Shown here one piece after another: positions 8,104 through 16,878 of a stretch of DNA of 64,000 nt. Position 1 is the first letter of the stretch. Every line of letters starts with the position of its first letter. The position numbers and the translations under genes are program-made. The notes beneath the pieces are model-generated. The model was not told where the DNA came from. It was given only the letters and a program-made list of their open reading frames with translations, and made no database searches. Source of the stretch: Acanthopleuribacter pedis (GTDB lineage: Bacteria; Acidobacteriota; Holophagae; Acanthopleuribacterales; Acanthopleuribacteraceae); assembly GCF_017377855.1 (NCBI RefSeq), contig NZ_JAFREP010000001.1:372001-436000 (forward strand), read 5' to 3'.

Positions 8104-10134
8104 GTGAGCGCGCTTCAAAACAATGTAGCGGACCTCCTGTGGAAGAGCCCCGGTAGCGATATCACCATATTATCGATGAACGTGAATCAGGCGTTATCCG
8201 AGCTTTACACAATTCAAGTCCAGATTAAAACCAAAGATGCCGGCTTGTCCTTTCAAGACTTTTTGCACAAAGACGCCAAAATTGTGCTGAAGTGCGGCGA
8301 CAAACTCAGCGACGACCGACCATTTAGCGGCATTGTTACCCGCTTTGTGCAGAGTTCCACCTATTTTGGCGATGTCGACACGACCACGGCCTCCACCAAA
8401 TACTATGCTTATGACGTAGAGATTCGCCCCAAGTTCTGGCTCACCACCCAGCGTTACGCTTCCAAGGTGTTCCAGAAGAAAACCGCCAAGGACATCATTT
8501 CCGAGGTGCTTGGTGGTGCCGGTGTTACCTTCAAATGGAGCATCAAAGGCACGCCGCCCGAGCGTGAGTATTGCCTGCAATACGAGGAAAGCGAATTTGA
8601 ATTCGTGTCTCGCTTGCTCGAAGACGAGGGCATTACCTACTTCTTCGACCACGAGGCCAATCAGGTTGTCTTTGCCAATGATCCCAGCGGTCATCCGGCC
8701 TGTAAACCCAACGCCAAAGCCGATTATTACGAGGGCGGTTCGGCCTGGCTGTATCAGGGCGAGGACGAAACGGTCCACCAGTTTTCCTACGAGGAAACCA
8801 TCGGGACCGGCAAGTTCACCTCCAACGATTACAACTACACCACCGCGCAGACCAAAATCAAAGCCGACGACACCGAGGGCGGTGTACCCCACTTCCCCGC
8901 CTTGGAGATTTACGAGCACACGCTGAACTATCCCGACGCCGGCGCCGGCAAAAAGATTTCCACCCTGCGTAAGGAAGAAATGATCACCCGTTCCAAACGG
9001 GCGCGCGGCCGCACTTCCTGCCGCTCTTTTGAAACCGGCCACACCTTCACCCTCGGCAACCACTTCCGCGGCGCTTGGAACCGCAAGTGGATTCTGGCCT
9101 CCTGCTCGATTACCGCCGAACAAGGTTTGTACCGCTGCCATTTCACCGCCATTCCCGCCGACATCCCCTTCCGCCCGATGCGCGTCACCCGCCGGCCCAA
9201 GGTCGAGGGCGTGCAAACCGCGACCATTACCGGTCCCTCGGGTTCCAAGGTGTACCTCGACGATTTGGGCCGCTGCAAAATCCAGTTTCACTGGGATCGC
9301 GAAGGCCCTATGAACGACCGCTCCTCCATGTGGGTGCGCGTGTCCAACGGCTACGCCGGCAAGGATTACGGCATTCAGTGGATCCCGCGCGTCGGCCACG
9401 AGGTGTTGGTGAGTTTCATCAACGGCGACCCCGACCGTCCGCTCGTCAGCGGTCGCGTCTACAACGATTTCAATTCCTGCCCGCTGAAACCCGCCAACAA
9501 ATGGCAGAACATCATCAAAACCATTAAGGACAACCACATCCTGTTCGACGATGAGGACGGCAAAGAGCTGATCCACATTCGCGCCCACAAGGATATGAAA
9601 ACCTTGGTGGTCAACGATGAGGACTACGACGTCGGCCGCCACCGCACCATTAAAATCGGCAAGAACCACACCGAAAAGGTGGGCGCCGATATGACCATTA
9701 CCGTGGGTGGCAACCTCACCGAAAAGGTTGGCAAGAACTACAGTGAGTCGGTTCAAAAGAACTACAACATCACCGTCAAAGAAAACATGTCGACCACCGT
9801 TGATAAAAACAAACAGATCGATGTCCGCAAGAACATGTCACAAAACGTGCGCGACAACTACACCGTGGACATCGGTAAGGACTACAAGCTGAAGGTCGCC
9901 AAAAAAGCCGACCTGAACATCAGCAAAACCACCAAACTGACGTCCGGCGATAACCTGACGATCAACGGCAACAAAAAAGCCGTCATCAACATCAAGAACC
10001 AGTTGACGTTGAAGTGCGGCCGCGCCTCGATCATCATGAAGAAAAACGGCGATATCCAGCTCAAGGGCAAGGTCCTCAACTTCAAAGCCTCCGGCAACAT
10101 GAAGCTGAAAGGCAGCAAAATCGCCGAGAACTAA
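8104..10134 (+). CDS. vgrG: VgrG, type VI secretion spike protein
   Basis: 676 residues from a GTG with GGAGGG 8-13 bp upstream. The N-terminal part has the gp27-like fold signature of VgrG (NQALSELYTIQVQIKT; later EYCLQYEESEFEFVSRLLEDEGITYFF). The gp5-like OB region follows (GPSGSKVYLDDLGRCKIQFHWDREG with SSMWVRVSNGYAGKDYGIQWIPRVGHEVLVSFINGDPDRP). Residues about 500-640 form a long repetitive beta-prism (GKNHTEKVG, GGNLTEKVG, DKNKQIDVRKN). VgrG trimers cap the Hcp tube and pierce the target envelope. No obvious toxic C-terminal domain: the chain ends in the beta tail, so effectors are probably carried as cargo through the adaptor and PAAR-like proteins downstream. Confidence 0.97.
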   Translation: MSALQNNVADLLWKSPGSDITILSMNVNQALSELYTIQVQIKTKDAGLSFQDFLHKDAKIVLKCGDKLSDDRPFSGIVTRFVQSSTYFGDVDTTTASTKYYAYDVEIRPKFWLTTQRYASKVFQKKTAKDIISEVLGGAGVTFKWSIKGTPPEREYCLQYEESEFEFVSRLLEDEGITYFFDHEANQVVFANDPSGHPACKPNAKADYYEGGSAWLYQGEDETVHQFSYEETIGTGKFTSNDYNYTTAQTKIKADDTEGGVPHFPALEIYEHTLNYPDAGAGKKISTLRKEEMITRSKRARGRTSCRSFETGHTFTLGNHFRGAWNRKWILASCSITAEQGLYRCHFTAIPADIPFRPMRVTRRPKVEGVQTATITGPSGSKVYLDDLGRCKIQFHWDREGPMNDRSSMWVRVSNGYAGKDYGIQWIPRVGHEVLVSFINGDPDRPLVSGRVYNDFNSCPLKPANKWQNIIKTIKDNHILFDDEDGKELIHIRAHKDMKTLVVNDEDYDVGRHRTIKIGKNHTEKVGADMTITVGGNLTEKVGKNYSESVQKNYNITVKENMSTTVDKNKQIDVRKNMSQNVRDNYTVDIGKDYKLKVAKKADLNISKTTKLTSGDNLTINGNKKAVINIKNQLTLKCGRASIIMKKNGDIQLKGKVLNFKASGNMKLKGSKIAEN

Positions 10135-10169
10135 CCGTCGGCATCCGCCCACGAATCATCCCTCGGCAC

Positions 10170-10197
10170 GGCCCGCATCCCGGATGCGGGCCGTTTC
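10170..10197 (+). terminator. Hairpin after vgrG
   Basis: GGCCCGCATCC at 10170-10180 can pair with GGATGCGGGCC at 10182-10192, followed by a short GTTTCGT. The stem is strong but the T-tract weak, so it may attenuate rather than fully stop transcription into the DUF2169 gene. Confidence 0.5.
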
Positions 10198-10220
10198 GTC
10201 CTCGGAGCACCGCCAACCCC

Positions 10221-11240
10221 ATGGATAGCGATAACCAAACCTTCGCCGAGGTCGGCCACTTCGGCGGCAAAAGCCAATCCGGTAAGGATCAACTCCACTG
10301 CTTGTTCAAAGCGACCTATCTCTTTGACGCGGAAGGCAACCTGGCCCAACTGGAAAACCAGGAGCCGGTGTTGCTGGAAGATACCTACCTGGGCGAGGCC
10401 GGCCAGTCGACCCTGCTCGAGGCCGCCGATCTGAGCCTGTGCCGACCGACCACCGAAATCGCCGTGGTCGGCGCCGTCTATCCGGCCGCCGGCGAACGCG
10501 CGCGCGGTTTGTTTCGGCTCAGCTGTGGCGCGGTGAACCTGGAAATCGCCGCTTTTGGGGAACGACGCTGGCAACAGCGCATGGGGCTGCCCTCCTTAAG
10601 CGATCCCGAACCCTTCGAAAAGGTGGCGCTCCACTACGAAAACGCCTTCGGCGGTGTGGACCAACGCCACGACGACCCGAAGAAACAGGGCTACGAGGCC
10701 CGCAACCCCATCGGTAAAGGGTTCCTGCTGGCCCATACCAAGGTCGCCTTCAGCGAGGTACCCGTGCCGCAACTCGAGGACCCCAAGAAACTGCTCAAAA
10801 CCCCATTCGACAAACCCGAACCCCGTTGTTCCGCTTTCGTGCCGCCCCATTGGGAACCGCGCGTGAGTAAGGCGGGCACCTACGACCAGAACTGGTCGGA
10901 AACCCGTAAGCCGCTGTTGCCGGAGGATTTCGATCCCCGATTCTGCAACGCCGTGCCGGACAACCAGTGTTTTGCCGAATTTGCCGCGGGCGACGAAACC
11001 ATCGAACTGCAAGGACTGCAACCCGCCGACCTCAACAAGGGCGCCTGCACCTTGACCTTGCCGGGGCTGCAACCGATTTGTGAAATAACCTACCAAGGGA
11101 AACCGAATGTGCCCGTTCCGCTTCAGTTGGAAAAAATACTCATTCGCGGCGAGGCGCGGCGTTTGGTGTTATTGTGGTCGGGGATCTTCGATGAATTCGC
11201 TTCCTTTCGAGAAATCAAAGGAACCGCCTGGCGGCTTTAG
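10221..11240 (+). CDS. DUF2169 family type VI secretion adaptor
   Basis: 339 residues from the ATG at 10221. The open frame extends upstream into the vgrG tail, but that part is Arg/Gln-rich shadow sequence. Typical family motifs are present: FEKVALHYENAFGGVDQR at about 135-150, NPIGKGF, PPHWEPR, then GTYDQNWSETRKPLLPEDFDPRFCNAVPDNQ and the downstream LQGLQPADLN. DUF2169 proteins sit between vgrG and effector or PAAR genes and are thought to load effectors on the spike (family knowledge). Same strand as vgrG and the DUF4150 gene; no signal peptide, as expected for a cytoplasmic chaperone-adaptor. Confidence 0.92.
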   Translation: MDSDNQTFAEVGHFGGKSQSGKDQLHCLFKATYLFDAEGNLAQLENQEPVLLEDTYLGEAGQSTLLEAADLSLCRPTTEIAVVGAVYPAAGERARGLFRLSCGAVNLEIAAFGERRWQQRMGLPSLSDPEPFEKVALHYENAFGGVDQRHDDPKKQGYEARNPIGKGFLLAHTKVAFSEVPVPQLEDPKKLLKTPFDKPEPRCSAFVPPHWEPRVSKAGTYDQNWSETRKPLLPEDFDPRFCNAVPDNQCFAEFAAGDETIELQGLQPADLNKGACTLTLPGLQPICEITYQGKPNVPVPLQLEKILIRGEARRLVLLWSGIFDEFASFREIKGTAWRL

Positions 11241-11319
11241 CCGGCCGAGCAATGCCGACCCGTCGCACCTATAGCGACCCAACCCATTACTTATCATAGC
11301 GTTAGAAAAGGAGTTAGCC

Positions 11320-11778
11320 ATGGGCGTTACCGTTGGTGCCAATTTCCGGTCCGTTGTTCACAAACGCAGCAGTGGGGTGACCATTTGTTTCCCCGACGTG
11401 TGTAAAACCCCGACCCCGGGCGGACCTATCCCGATCCCGTACCCCAACATCGGCCGTTCCGCCGACACCGCCAAGGCCGCCAAAAAGGTCAAAGCCGACG
11501 GCTGCCCCGTTTCCAAAAGCAACTCCAACATTCGCATGACCTGCGGCGACGAGCCGGGTGTGCTCGGCGGCATTATTTCCGGCAAGATCAAAGGCAAGTG
11601 CGATTGGATTACCAGTTCCTTTGATGTGAAGGTCGAGGGCAAAGGCGTGGTGCGCGCGTTTGATATCTGCCTGCACAACAAAAAGAACACCGCGCCCTAC
11701 CCGATCCTGCAGAAACCCATTGTGGTGATCGTGATGGACGAAAAACCCAAGTGTCTGATTTGTGACAAAGCCTTCTGA
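11320..11778 (+). CDS. DUF4150 / PAAR-like spike-tip protein
   Basis: 152 residues with AAAGGAG and an ATG at correct spacing. The opening GVTVGANFRSVVHKRSSGVTICFPDVCKTPTPGGPIPIPYPN is typical of DUF4150, a PAAR-like domain that sharpens the VgrG tip. It is rich in Gly, Pro and Cys. There is no C-terminal toxin extension: the protein stops soon after the domain (CLICDKAF), so an effector, if any, is encoded elsewhere. It follows the DUF2169 gene by 79 bp. A 12-bp-stem hairpin (CCGTTGGGTAAC / GTTGCCCAATGG, 11795-11823) lies just after the stop, without a T-tract. Confidence 0.9.
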   Translation: MGVTVGANFRSVVHKRSSGVTICFPDVCKTPTPGGPIPIPYPNIGRSADTAKAAKKVKADGCPVSKSNSNIRMTCGDEPGVLGGIISGKIKGKCDWITSSFDVKVEGKGVVRAFDICLHNKKNTAPYPILQKPIVVIVMDEKPKCLICDKAF

Positions 11779-12002
11779 GCAAGGATGGGTACCGCCGTTG
11801 GGTAACTCGTGGTTGCCCAATGGCGCCTGGCTGATTACACTAAGAAATCGGCTGAGAAACGTCCAGGTGCATGCCCGTTGGTGCTCTGGAAACCACATGT
11901 TTGAAGGGAGACCTGCCGGTTGCAACACGCCCCCACACCCACGGCCTTGGTTTCGTTGCGTCCCGCGTCGCGCGGTGAGACGGCGGAAGGGAGACCCTAA
12001 GC

Positions 12003-13355
12003 ATGCGCCGTTTTTACGAGGCGTTGTTCGAGGAGCACCTGGAAGAGGCTTCCTTTTTTTTCGAGCAGCGCATGTACCTGATCCACGACATCGAGTTGAG
12101 TTGGCGTGATCACGAGGAATACGAGGTCCGTTTCCAGCGCCATTACGAGGGGTTGCTGTACGGCGGCGAACCCGCGCTAAAGGCCTGTCTCGAAAAAGGC
12201 ATCGACGGCGATTTTGGCGAGTTCCACACCGCCCTGCGCGTGTTTTTACAGCGCGACCGCTACGATCTGCTCTGTCAGGTGTTGGATGAGCGACCGTACC
12301 TGGATGAGCCGGAACACCGCCACGCCGTGTGGACCGCGATTGTGTTGACGCGCAACTTGGACCACGCCGCGCGTTTTATCGGCGATGTCGCCGAGCGCTG
12401 GCCGGATTTGGTGCCCGCCGCGATTCAAACCATCGGCTGGTTGCGTTTAGAAGATCAACAGCCGTTCCTCGAGGATTTACAGTACGGCGACGTGGATTAC
12501 ACCGAACAGCTGCTGGAGGCCTGGGTGCGGCTGGCGATGCCCGCCTCGCTGAGTACCTTGGAAGACATCGCCTTCCGCGGCGACCAGGACGGCTTGCGCC
12601 ATTGGGCCGCGCTGGGTTTGGCGCGGCTGGGCAGCCGTCGTTTGCTGCAATTCTGTTTGCAGGACGTGAGCATTGGCGGTTGGAGTTTGTTGCCGGTGTC
12701 GGTCTGCGGGAATCAAACCCTGAGCGCGCGGCTGTTGGAACAATACGGACTGGAAGGCGTCAAACACGGCGATGCGCTGCTGGCGCTGGGCCTGCTGGGC
12801 GAGGCGGGCGCGGTCCCCTTCCTGATCCAGTGTTTGAAAGACGAAATCTACGGGCGCGAGGCCGCCGAGGCCTTGAACCTGATAACGGGCGCGGACCTGT
12901 TCGAGGAGACCTTCGTGCAGGAGCAGGTCGACGAGGACGAACTCTTCGAGGAAGAAATCGAGGCCTGGCGCAACGGCGAACCGGCCCGCAAGGCGGACGG
13001 CTCCCTGGCCGGCGAATACGTGGTCACCCTCACCCAAACCGCGGCCACCTGGGAAACCTGGTGGCGCGACAACGTCGGCCGTTTCCACACCGACGTCTGG
13101 TTCCGCCGCGGCGAGCCGGGCCACCCGCGCAACTGCGTGGCCGCGCTGATGATGGAAACCCACGCCAACCGCCTGCGCTGGTGGCTGGGCCAGGAGTTGT
13201 TCGTGCGTTTTAACATCGACATGCGCCTGGAGCTGGAAATGCCGATCAACATCCAAATCGGCGCGGCCCAACACATCGCCCGCTGGATCGAGGAACACGG
13301 CGACCAGTTTTTGCCGGGCCGTTGGTACTTTAAGGGCACGGTCTTGGGCGGTTAG
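12003..13355 (+). CDS. TIGR02270-family HEAT-like protein
   Basis: 450 residues; GGGAG 9 bp before the ATG. The whole length fits the TIGR02270 family, known from genomes with type VI clusters and of unknown biochemical role. N-terminal residues 1-60 are acidic/aromatic (ALFEEHLEEASFFFEQR). The middle (about 60-290) is a run of HEAT-like helical pairs (GLRHWAALGLARLG, ALLALGLLGEAGAVPFLIQCL). The C-terminal part has YVVTLTQTAATWETWW and RYFxGxPxHP-like positions (RFHTDVWFRRGEPGHPRNC). It directly follows the DUF4150 gene on the same strand, so it likely helps assemble or load the spike. Its stop overlaps the convergent stop of the next gene by 2 bp. Confidence 0.82.
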   Translation: MRRFYEALFEEHLEEASFFFEQRMYLIHDIELSWRDHEEYEVRFQRHYEGLLYGGEPALKACLEKGIDGDFGEFHTALRVFLQRDRYDLLCQVLDERPYLDEPEHRHAVWTAIVLTRNLDHAARFIGDVAERWPDLVPAAIQTIGWLRLEDQQPFLEDLQYGDVDYTEQLLEAWVRLAMPASLSTLEDIAFRGDQDGLRHWAALGLARLGSRRLLQFCLQDVSIGGWSLLPVSVCGNQTLSARLLEQYGLEGVKHGDALLALGLLGEAGAVPFLIQCLKDEIYGREAAEALNLITGADLFEETFVQEQVDEDELFEEEIEAWRNGEPARKADGSLAGEYVVTLTQTAATWETWWRDNVGRFHTDVWFRRGEPGHPRNCVAALMMETHANRLRWWLGQELFVRFNIDMRLELEMPINIQIGAAQHIARWIEEHGDQFLPGRWYFKGTVLGG

Positions 13356-13588
13356 CGGCTGATCACCCTACGGTCGTGTTCCGCCATGGCCGCGCGCAAG
13401 TGTTGGTTGAAGCGAACCGGTTGGGTTAAGGCGTGAACAAAGCGCACCGCATCGTCGGTGTTTAGGTGGATGGTTTCGCCGCCGGGGTGTGTTGGTGTGG
13501 GTTGCGTGGTGTCGGATTTGGGTGTGTGTAGGTTTTTAGTCGCGGGCCTTAAAGTCTTTGGTTTCTTTGGTTTTAGTGGGGTTTGCAT
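13352..13588 (-). CDS. DUF1778-like (TacA-type) antitoxin C-terminal fragment
   Basis: ATG at 13588 with GGAGG upstream gives 78 residues. The first half is Lys/Pro/Thr-rich linker. The second half (HLNTDDAVRFVHALTQPVRFNQHLRAAMAEHDRRV) resembles the C-terminal toxin-neutralising segment of DUF1778/TacA antitoxins (pattern 'LS..D..RFL.AL..P...N..LR.A...H'). The N-terminal ribbon-helix-helix DNA-binding part is not recognisable, and no GNAT toxin gene follows: the convergent TIGR02270 gene is there instead. It may be a relic or an orphan neutraliser. Moderate confidence that it is expressed. Confidence 0.5.
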   Translation of the reverse strand: MQTPLKPKKPKTLRPATKNLHTPKSDTTQPTPTHPGGETIHLNTDDAVRFVHALTQPVRFNQHLRAAMAEHDRRVISR

Positions 13589-13663
13589 CGCGATCCTCCA
13601 GGTTACCCTGGAAGATTTAGGCGCCAAAAAGACCGTTGTCAAGCCGTGGTGCCGATTCAGTTG

Positions 13664-14914
13664 TTACAACCAGCGTAAGGCGTCGATGGTGACGGCTTGT
13701 TTGGCGCTGTCCAGGTCGGGATCGTATTTCATCCAGCCATATTCGTTGAGCGGTTTTAGCTCGGGTTTGGGATCCTTTTTGCCCAGGCCTTCCAAAAAAG
13801 ATAGAAGCGTGGTGGCGGGGGCTAGGGCGCGCATGAGGTTGCTCAGGCGTTGCACGAGGTCGGGTTCTTTCTCCCGGAGTAGGATAAATTCGAGGGCGAC
13901 CATGTGTTCCGATTCGTCCGCGTCGGTCCCGTGGAATTTACACCAAAGGTAGTAATTCTGAAGCACATTGTGGCAATGGCGGATGCTGCGCACGTGGTAG
14001 CGTTCCATGCCCGTTTGGATGTGTTTGATGACCTCGTTTCTTCCGGGAAGCGGGGGTTTCTCGTCTTTCCATAATTGGTCGAAGCGGTCGGTGATCAATT
14101 TTTCTTGGGCTTCCGCGCCGAGAATCGGCAGATTGAGGGTGGCGTGGAAGATTTTGCGGAAGTAATTGGCGGCATAACCGCTTTCCATACCGTCGTACCG
14201 TTTTTGAATAAAGCGTTTGGCCACATCGGTATCGATACCGGCGATAAAAATCACCCGCGCCTTTTCGCTGACGAAGAGGTTTTTGAGCGCTTCCAGCATT
14301 TCCAGGGCTTTGTCGGGGAGGCATCGGTCCAGGTCGTCGAGAAAGACCACCAGGGGGTGGGCGCCGGAACAGTGGTTTTGGCTGATGGCATCGGTGAGCG
14401 TGGCGAAGTCCTCGCGCACTATCTTAATGGGATCGTCGTACCGTGCGCCGCGTTCATCCAATGAGTTTTTGACCGTGTCGCTGATGTCTTTGACGTTTTT
14501 GAAACTGACCGCCTTGTTGGTGGCGACTTGGGCGACGGCGTCGACCGTGCTTGTAAACAGCGCGAGGGAAAAGATACCGAGTTTTTCCGCGGTGACCTTC
14601 CATTTATTTTTCGCGCGCCGGCACAGGTTGGCGAGGAAACACTGGACCACATCATCCGCCCGTTCGTATTCCCAGGGGTTAAACCAAAGGGTGGGGTAGT
14701 TTTTTTCTTCGAGGCTGATTTCGAGTGCTTTCATCAGGGAGGTTTTGCCGCTGCCCCAGGTCCCGTTGAGCGACAAACAAAACGGTGGTTGGATCTTGGT
14801 GTGAATCAAGGTTTCCAGTTCGGTGAGGAAGTGGCTCCCTTTGAGCGAGGCAACATGAGGTTCGCCCAGCAAAGGATCCAAGGCACGAAAGGGCAACAAC
14901 TCGGACGCGGTCAT
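13664..14914 (-). CDS. KAP family P-loop NTPase
   Basis: 416 residues, GGAGGAA before the ATG. Walker A is LNGTWGSGKTSLMKALE at about 48-64. Walker B with the KAP signature is LVVFLDDLDRCLPDKALEMLEALKNLF at about 185-211, followed by KARVIFIAGIDTDVAKRFI. These are the hallmarks of KAP ATPases, a STAND-related group often found in mobile or defence loci. Many KAP proteins insert two membrane helices between Walker A and B; here the equivalent region (about 90-120, LGIFSLALFTSTVDAVAQVA) is only weakly hydrophobic, so the protein may be soluble. Single gene beside repeat-rich DNA, consistent with an accessory locus. Confidence 0.85.
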   Translation of the reverse strand: MTASELLPFRALDPLLGEPHVASLKGSHFLTELETLIHTKIQPPFCLSLNGTWGSGKTSLMKALEISLEEKNYPTLWFNPWEYERADDVVQCFLANLCRRAKNKWKVTAEKLGIFSLALFTSTVDAVAQVATNKAVSFKNVKDISDTVKNSLDERGARYDDPIKIVREDFATLTDAISQNHCSGAHPLVVFLDDLDRCLPDKALEMLEALKNLFVSEKARVIFIAGIDTDVAKRFIQKRYDGMESGYAANYFRKIFHATLNLPILGAEAQEKLITDRFDQLWKDEKPPLPGRNEVIKHIQTGMERYHVRSIRHCHNVLQNYYLWCKFHGTDADESEHMVALEFILLREKEPDLVQRLSNLMRALAPATTLLSFLEGLGKKDPKPELKPLNEYGWMKYDPDLDSAKQAVTIDALRWL

Positions 14915-15192
14915 GGGTTCCTCCGGGGTGGTGGTGTTTCGGCGAAATGGGTAAGGTGAAAGCGAGAGTCTTTGATTATTTTAGGTGGCATGATCGCCGG
15001 GTGAAGTTATTTTTTTGAATTTCCCTCGCGCTGTGTTTTCTCTTTTTGTGGTTAGTTTGTTCCGCGGTATTTCTGTAATGGCGAATGGATTTTTGTTTTT
15101 TTTTCGGTGGGGTGTTTGGGTTGGTGGGGGCGGTTTGAGGTGTGGTTGGGGCGGTTTGACCAGGTGTAGCCAAGGCTTTTGGCGATGTCCTG
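14915..15192. other. G/T-skewed intergenic segment
   Basis: Start of a 1.96 kb gene-free block (14915-16878). This part is strongly G/T-rich on the plus strand, with several G runs around 15103-15151 (GGTGGGG, TGGGTTGGTGGGGG). Similar strand-skewed tracts occur at 13480-13560, 20900-21040 and 56750-56830. No gene or hairpin seen. Confidence 0.4.
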
Positions 15193-15303
15193 TGGTGCTC
15201 CTCTAGAGCACCCGGAATGGGGGTCGGTAACCCATGGTTGGAACCCGACTGCTTCGCGCCGGGTTCCAACCATGGGCTGAAATCCCGCACGGCGTTGCCG
15301 TGC
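15193..15303. repeat. Palindrome cluster, left copy (REP/BIME-like)
   Basis: Three hairpins in 111 bp: GTGCTCCTCTAGAGCAC near 15195; a perfect 17-bp stem (CCCATGGTTGGAACCCG at 15231-15247 pairing with 15260-15276 across a 12-nt loop); and GCACGGC-gtt-GCCGTGC near 15286. A related cluster lies in inverted orientation at 16463-16600. Such clusters of palindromes resemble REP/BIME elements. Confidence 0.8.
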
Positions 15304-15345
15304 CACCGGTTTGCAGGCCGGCGTCCCATAGAATCCATTAAGGTT

Positions 15346-15633
15346 TAGCCCGCATTTTTCTCAAGGATTTGTCGCGAGAAGCTGAAAACGCTTATGCGTA
15401 CGTAGATTTCGACCAAGCCACGGACCAGGGGGCCGGCCATTCGCGGGGCGGACCAATCGCGAGGCGGACCAATCGCGAGGCGGACCTTTCACGGGGCGGA
15501 CCTTTCGCGGGGCCGACCTTTCGGCCTAGTAGCTGAGACGAAGGCGGCTCGACCGAGTAATGCTGAAGGCGCCCCCTCGTATTCGCATGGCTTTCGGCTT
15601 CTTAGCAGAATTCCTTGTAAGCAATGCGGGTTA
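15346..15633 (-). repeat. Element A copy 1 (foldback, MITE-like)
   Basis: 288 bp in reverse orientation. The ends are inverted: TAGCCCGCATTTTTCTCAAGG at the left, CCTTGTAAGCAATGCGGGTTA at the right (imperfect). The interior holds about six 16-bp repeats of the type GCGGACCAATCGCGAG and the conserved words GTCGCGAGAAGCTGAAA and GGCGGCTCGACCGAGTAA shared with the other four copies. This copy has more end mismatches than copy 2 and lies in gene-free DNA. Confidence 0.85.
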
Positions 15634-15722
15634 GGTGGAGCGGTGTCGCATGATCGCTACAGGCCGGCCTTTACGTGTCACGCTATCGTTCTTTGATGAC
15701 TGGATCACGCGAAAGCTATCGG

Positions 15723-16325
15723 TAACCCGGTGCCACACCCCCGAAAGGACAGAATTGAGGAAAGAATCGTTGAAACAAAAGTCCGCATCCTGCAGACCGG
15801 ATCAGTAACCCGAGAGGGCAGCATCGAGGAAAAAATCGTTGCAGCAAAGGTCCGCATCCTGCAGACCGGATCAGCAACCCGAAAGGGCAGCATCGAGGAA
15901 AAAATCGTTGCAGCAAAGGTCCGCATCCTGTAGACCGGATCAGCAACCCGAGAGGGCAGCATCGAGGAAAGAATCGTTGCAGCAAAGGTCCGCATCCTGC
16001 AGACCGGATCAGCAACCCGAAAGGACAGCATCGAGGAAAGAATCGTTGCAGCAAAGGTCCGCATCCTGCAGACCGGATCAGCAACCCGAAAGGACAGAAT
16101 TGAGGAAAGAATCGTTGAAACAAAAGTCCGCATCCTGCAGACCGGATCAGCAACCCGAAAGGGCAGCACTGAGGAAAGAATCGTTGCAACAAAGGTCCGC
16201 ATCCTGCAGACCGGATCAGCAACCCGAAAGGACAGCATCGAGGAAAGAATCGTTGCAGCAAAGGTCCGCATCCTGCAGACCGGATCAGCAACCCGAAAGG
16301 GCAGCATTGAGGAAAGAATCGCAGG
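15723..16325. repeat. 69-bp tandem repeat array
   Basis: Seven complete 69-bp units start at 15807, 15876, 15945, 16014, 16083, 16152 and 16221, with a degenerate unit before (15723-15806) and a partial one after (16290-16325). Each carries AACCCGAAAGGGCAGCATCG, AAAGAATCGTTGCAGCAAAGG and TCCGCATCCTGCAGACCGG. Units differ at only a few positions. Because 69 is a multiple of 3, most frames stay open for about 200 codons on both strands; there is no ribosome binding site or codon bias, so I do not call a gene. Confidence 0.95.
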
Positions 16326-16462
16326 AACCCTATGTTGAAGCTGAGGCTTATTCCCCCGAACGGCAGCTAGGAGGATGGGCTCACGTGAAACCCAACGTTG
16401 GCCTGGTGCCTCATCCCTCCAAATAACGGTGCGTCCAACTGGTACGCAAGCTTGTAAACCGT

Positions 16463-16600
16463 TGGCAAGGTGAAACCTTGCCGGATTTCAGCCCATGGTT
16501 GGCACGGGAAGCGCAGCGCACCCGAGCCAACCATGGGTTCGCGTCATTCCCCATTCCGGGTGCTCTGTAGGAGCACCACCACCCCATGGGAAACACACGG
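16463..16600. repeat. Palindrome cluster, right copy (inverted relative to 15193)
   Basis: Contains GGCAAGGT-gaa-ACCTTGCC at about 16464, then CCCATGGTTGGC pairing with GCCAACCATGGG, then GGTGCTC-tgtag-GAGCACC near 16559. Order and sequence are the mirror of the cluster at 15193-15303, so the two flank element A copy 1 and the 69-bp array as inverted arms. From 16601 to 16878 nothing further is recognised. Confidence 0.75.
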
Positions 16601-16878
16601 GCCCTGGCGTCAACCACGCAACCCTGGGGCATTTTTAGATTGATATGAGGACCTCTGGTTTTGGGGTTTCTTTGTTCCAGCACCGGGCTTCCTTGACCCG
16701 GCCGGTGCCTAGAACGGGTTTGAATCCTGTTTTGTCAAATCGCCGGCTTCGGTGGAACCAAGTTGGCCAATTTTGTCATTTGGACCGGTGCGCCGTTTGT
16801 CATCGGGTTGTCAGGGCGGGCCTGCCCAAGGTAGCCGTGTTGACACAAAACTGGGAGGCGAACACCAAGGATCAAGCA

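Noticed and set aside
15705-16426. Long open frames of about 200 codons on both strands through the 69-bp array
   Set aside because: They arise because 69 is a multiple of three and the unit lacks stops; frames on both strands are open alike, and no ribosome binding site or codon bias favours one.
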